Assembly (NCBI GenBank): GCA_001800285.1
Contig: MGVC01000071.1
Location: forward strand, 29,642-93,641
Source: Elusimicrobia bacterium RIFOXYA2_FULL_39_19
Lineage (GTDB): Bacteria > Elusimicrobiota > Endomicrobiia > CG1-02-37-114 > XYA2-FULL-39-19
Length of the DNA stretch: 64,000 bases
Direction: 5' to 3'
Shown here: one piece after another, positions 63,581 to 64,000 of the stretch
How the letters are laid out: each line of letters begins with the position of its first letter
Numbering within the stretch: position 1 is the first letter of the stretch
Notes under the pieces: generated by a model
Database searches by the model: none
The model's input: the letters and a program-made list of their open reading frames with translations, nothing else
What the model was told of the DNA's origin: nothing
Position numbers and translations under genes: made by a program

Positions 63581-64000
63581 TATTATTTTTCATAAATAGT
63601 GTGGTTAAAACATTTTGTATTTTTCTTATACCATTTATAATTATGGTAATAATAAAATTTTTTGAAGGTTTTATAACTAATACATTTTATTTTCCAGATT
63701 GGTTTAATACCAAATATATATTTTATTTCAATTATTTAGTTTTTAGTATTGCCATAATAATTATTACTATTAAATTAAAAGGCCAAAGAATTAAAACGAT
63801 TGTTCTTTGGATTAGTGTATTTATTTGGTTTTTGGATCTCTATATTGGTGAACAAGTTTTTAAGTCCTGGAAAGAGGAAGAAAGAAAGTATATTTCAGGA
63901 ATAGAGATTGGAATGAATGAAGAAAAAGTTGTTGAAAAGTTAGGAAACCCTTTTAGGATGTATTATTCTTCGTCAGCCCCTGTTGATTATTATGTTAAGG
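63562..64000 (+). CDS. Putative membrane protein, C-terminus truncated by window end (not in ORF track)
   Basis: ATG at 63562 overlaps the Rhs stop by 19 nt; open to the window end: MQPKRIVLFFINSVVKTFCIFLIPFIIMVIIKFFEG...YISGIEIGMNEEKVVEKLGNPFRMYYSSS. Confidence 0.6.
   Translation, partial: MQPKRIVLFFINSVVKTFCIFLIPFIIMVIIKFFEGFITNTFYFPDWFNTKYIFYFNYLVFSIAIIIITIKLKGQRIKTIVLWISVFIWFLDLYIGEQVFKSWKEEERKYISGIEIGMNEEKVVEKLGNPFRMYYSSSAPVDYYVK

Noticed and set aside
1-64000. CRISPR arrays, rRNA genes, prophage structural genes
   Set aside because: No regularly spaced direct repeats with unique spacers, no rRNA-like sequence and no phage structural motifs seen on reading.

Overview
All recognisable genes in this 64 kb bacterial window lie on the + strand. 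It looks chromosomal and comes from a diderm organism, given the heptose, Mla and outer-membrane protein genes. Layout: (1) about 1-29 kb, dense housekeeping and biosynthesis: 5'-truncated dnaB, alr, mlaE/F/D, radA, aroC, aroK, an M24 peptidase, efp, accB/accC, gmhA, an HldE C-domain-like nucleotidyltransferase, a stand-alone ThiD2-like protein, thiC, thrB, a YkgJ-like protein, lysC, cimA, ilvD/B/N/C, psd, pssA, leuC, a small ORF, leuD, leuB, asd. (2) 29-44.7 kb, accessory envelope region: YdjC/ChbG deacetylase, unknown secreted helical protein, ECF sigma factor, membrane anti-sigma-like protein with a CBM48/AMPK glycogen-binding-like domain, a roughly 2,780-aa modular surface protein, a FecR-domain protein, an OMP-like protein, a PorV/UPF0164 protein, and a secreted SpoVG-like protein. 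(3) 44.8-46.1 kb: tRNA-Met(CAT), tRNA-Val(CAC), zinc-ribbon protein, class A-type RNase P RNA. (4) 46.2-57.3 kb: dcw cluster from mraZ to murG. (5) 57.3-64 kb: spermidine-synthase-like membrane protein, ATP-cone/uridine-kinase fusion, a RAYT transposase inside a 28-bp inverted repeat, a TPR protein, an Rhs fragment and an overlapping membrane ORF cut by the window end. Strongest candidates for follow-up: the ECF sigma/CBM anti-sigma pair, the MlaD with a beta-rich C-terminal extension, the secreted SpoVG-like protein, the four TGG repeats with an exact 10-bp period at the mraZ promoter, the RAYT/REPtron-like unit, and a structured 175-nt gap between murF and mraY. All family calls come from reading motifs; no database or folding computation was run.
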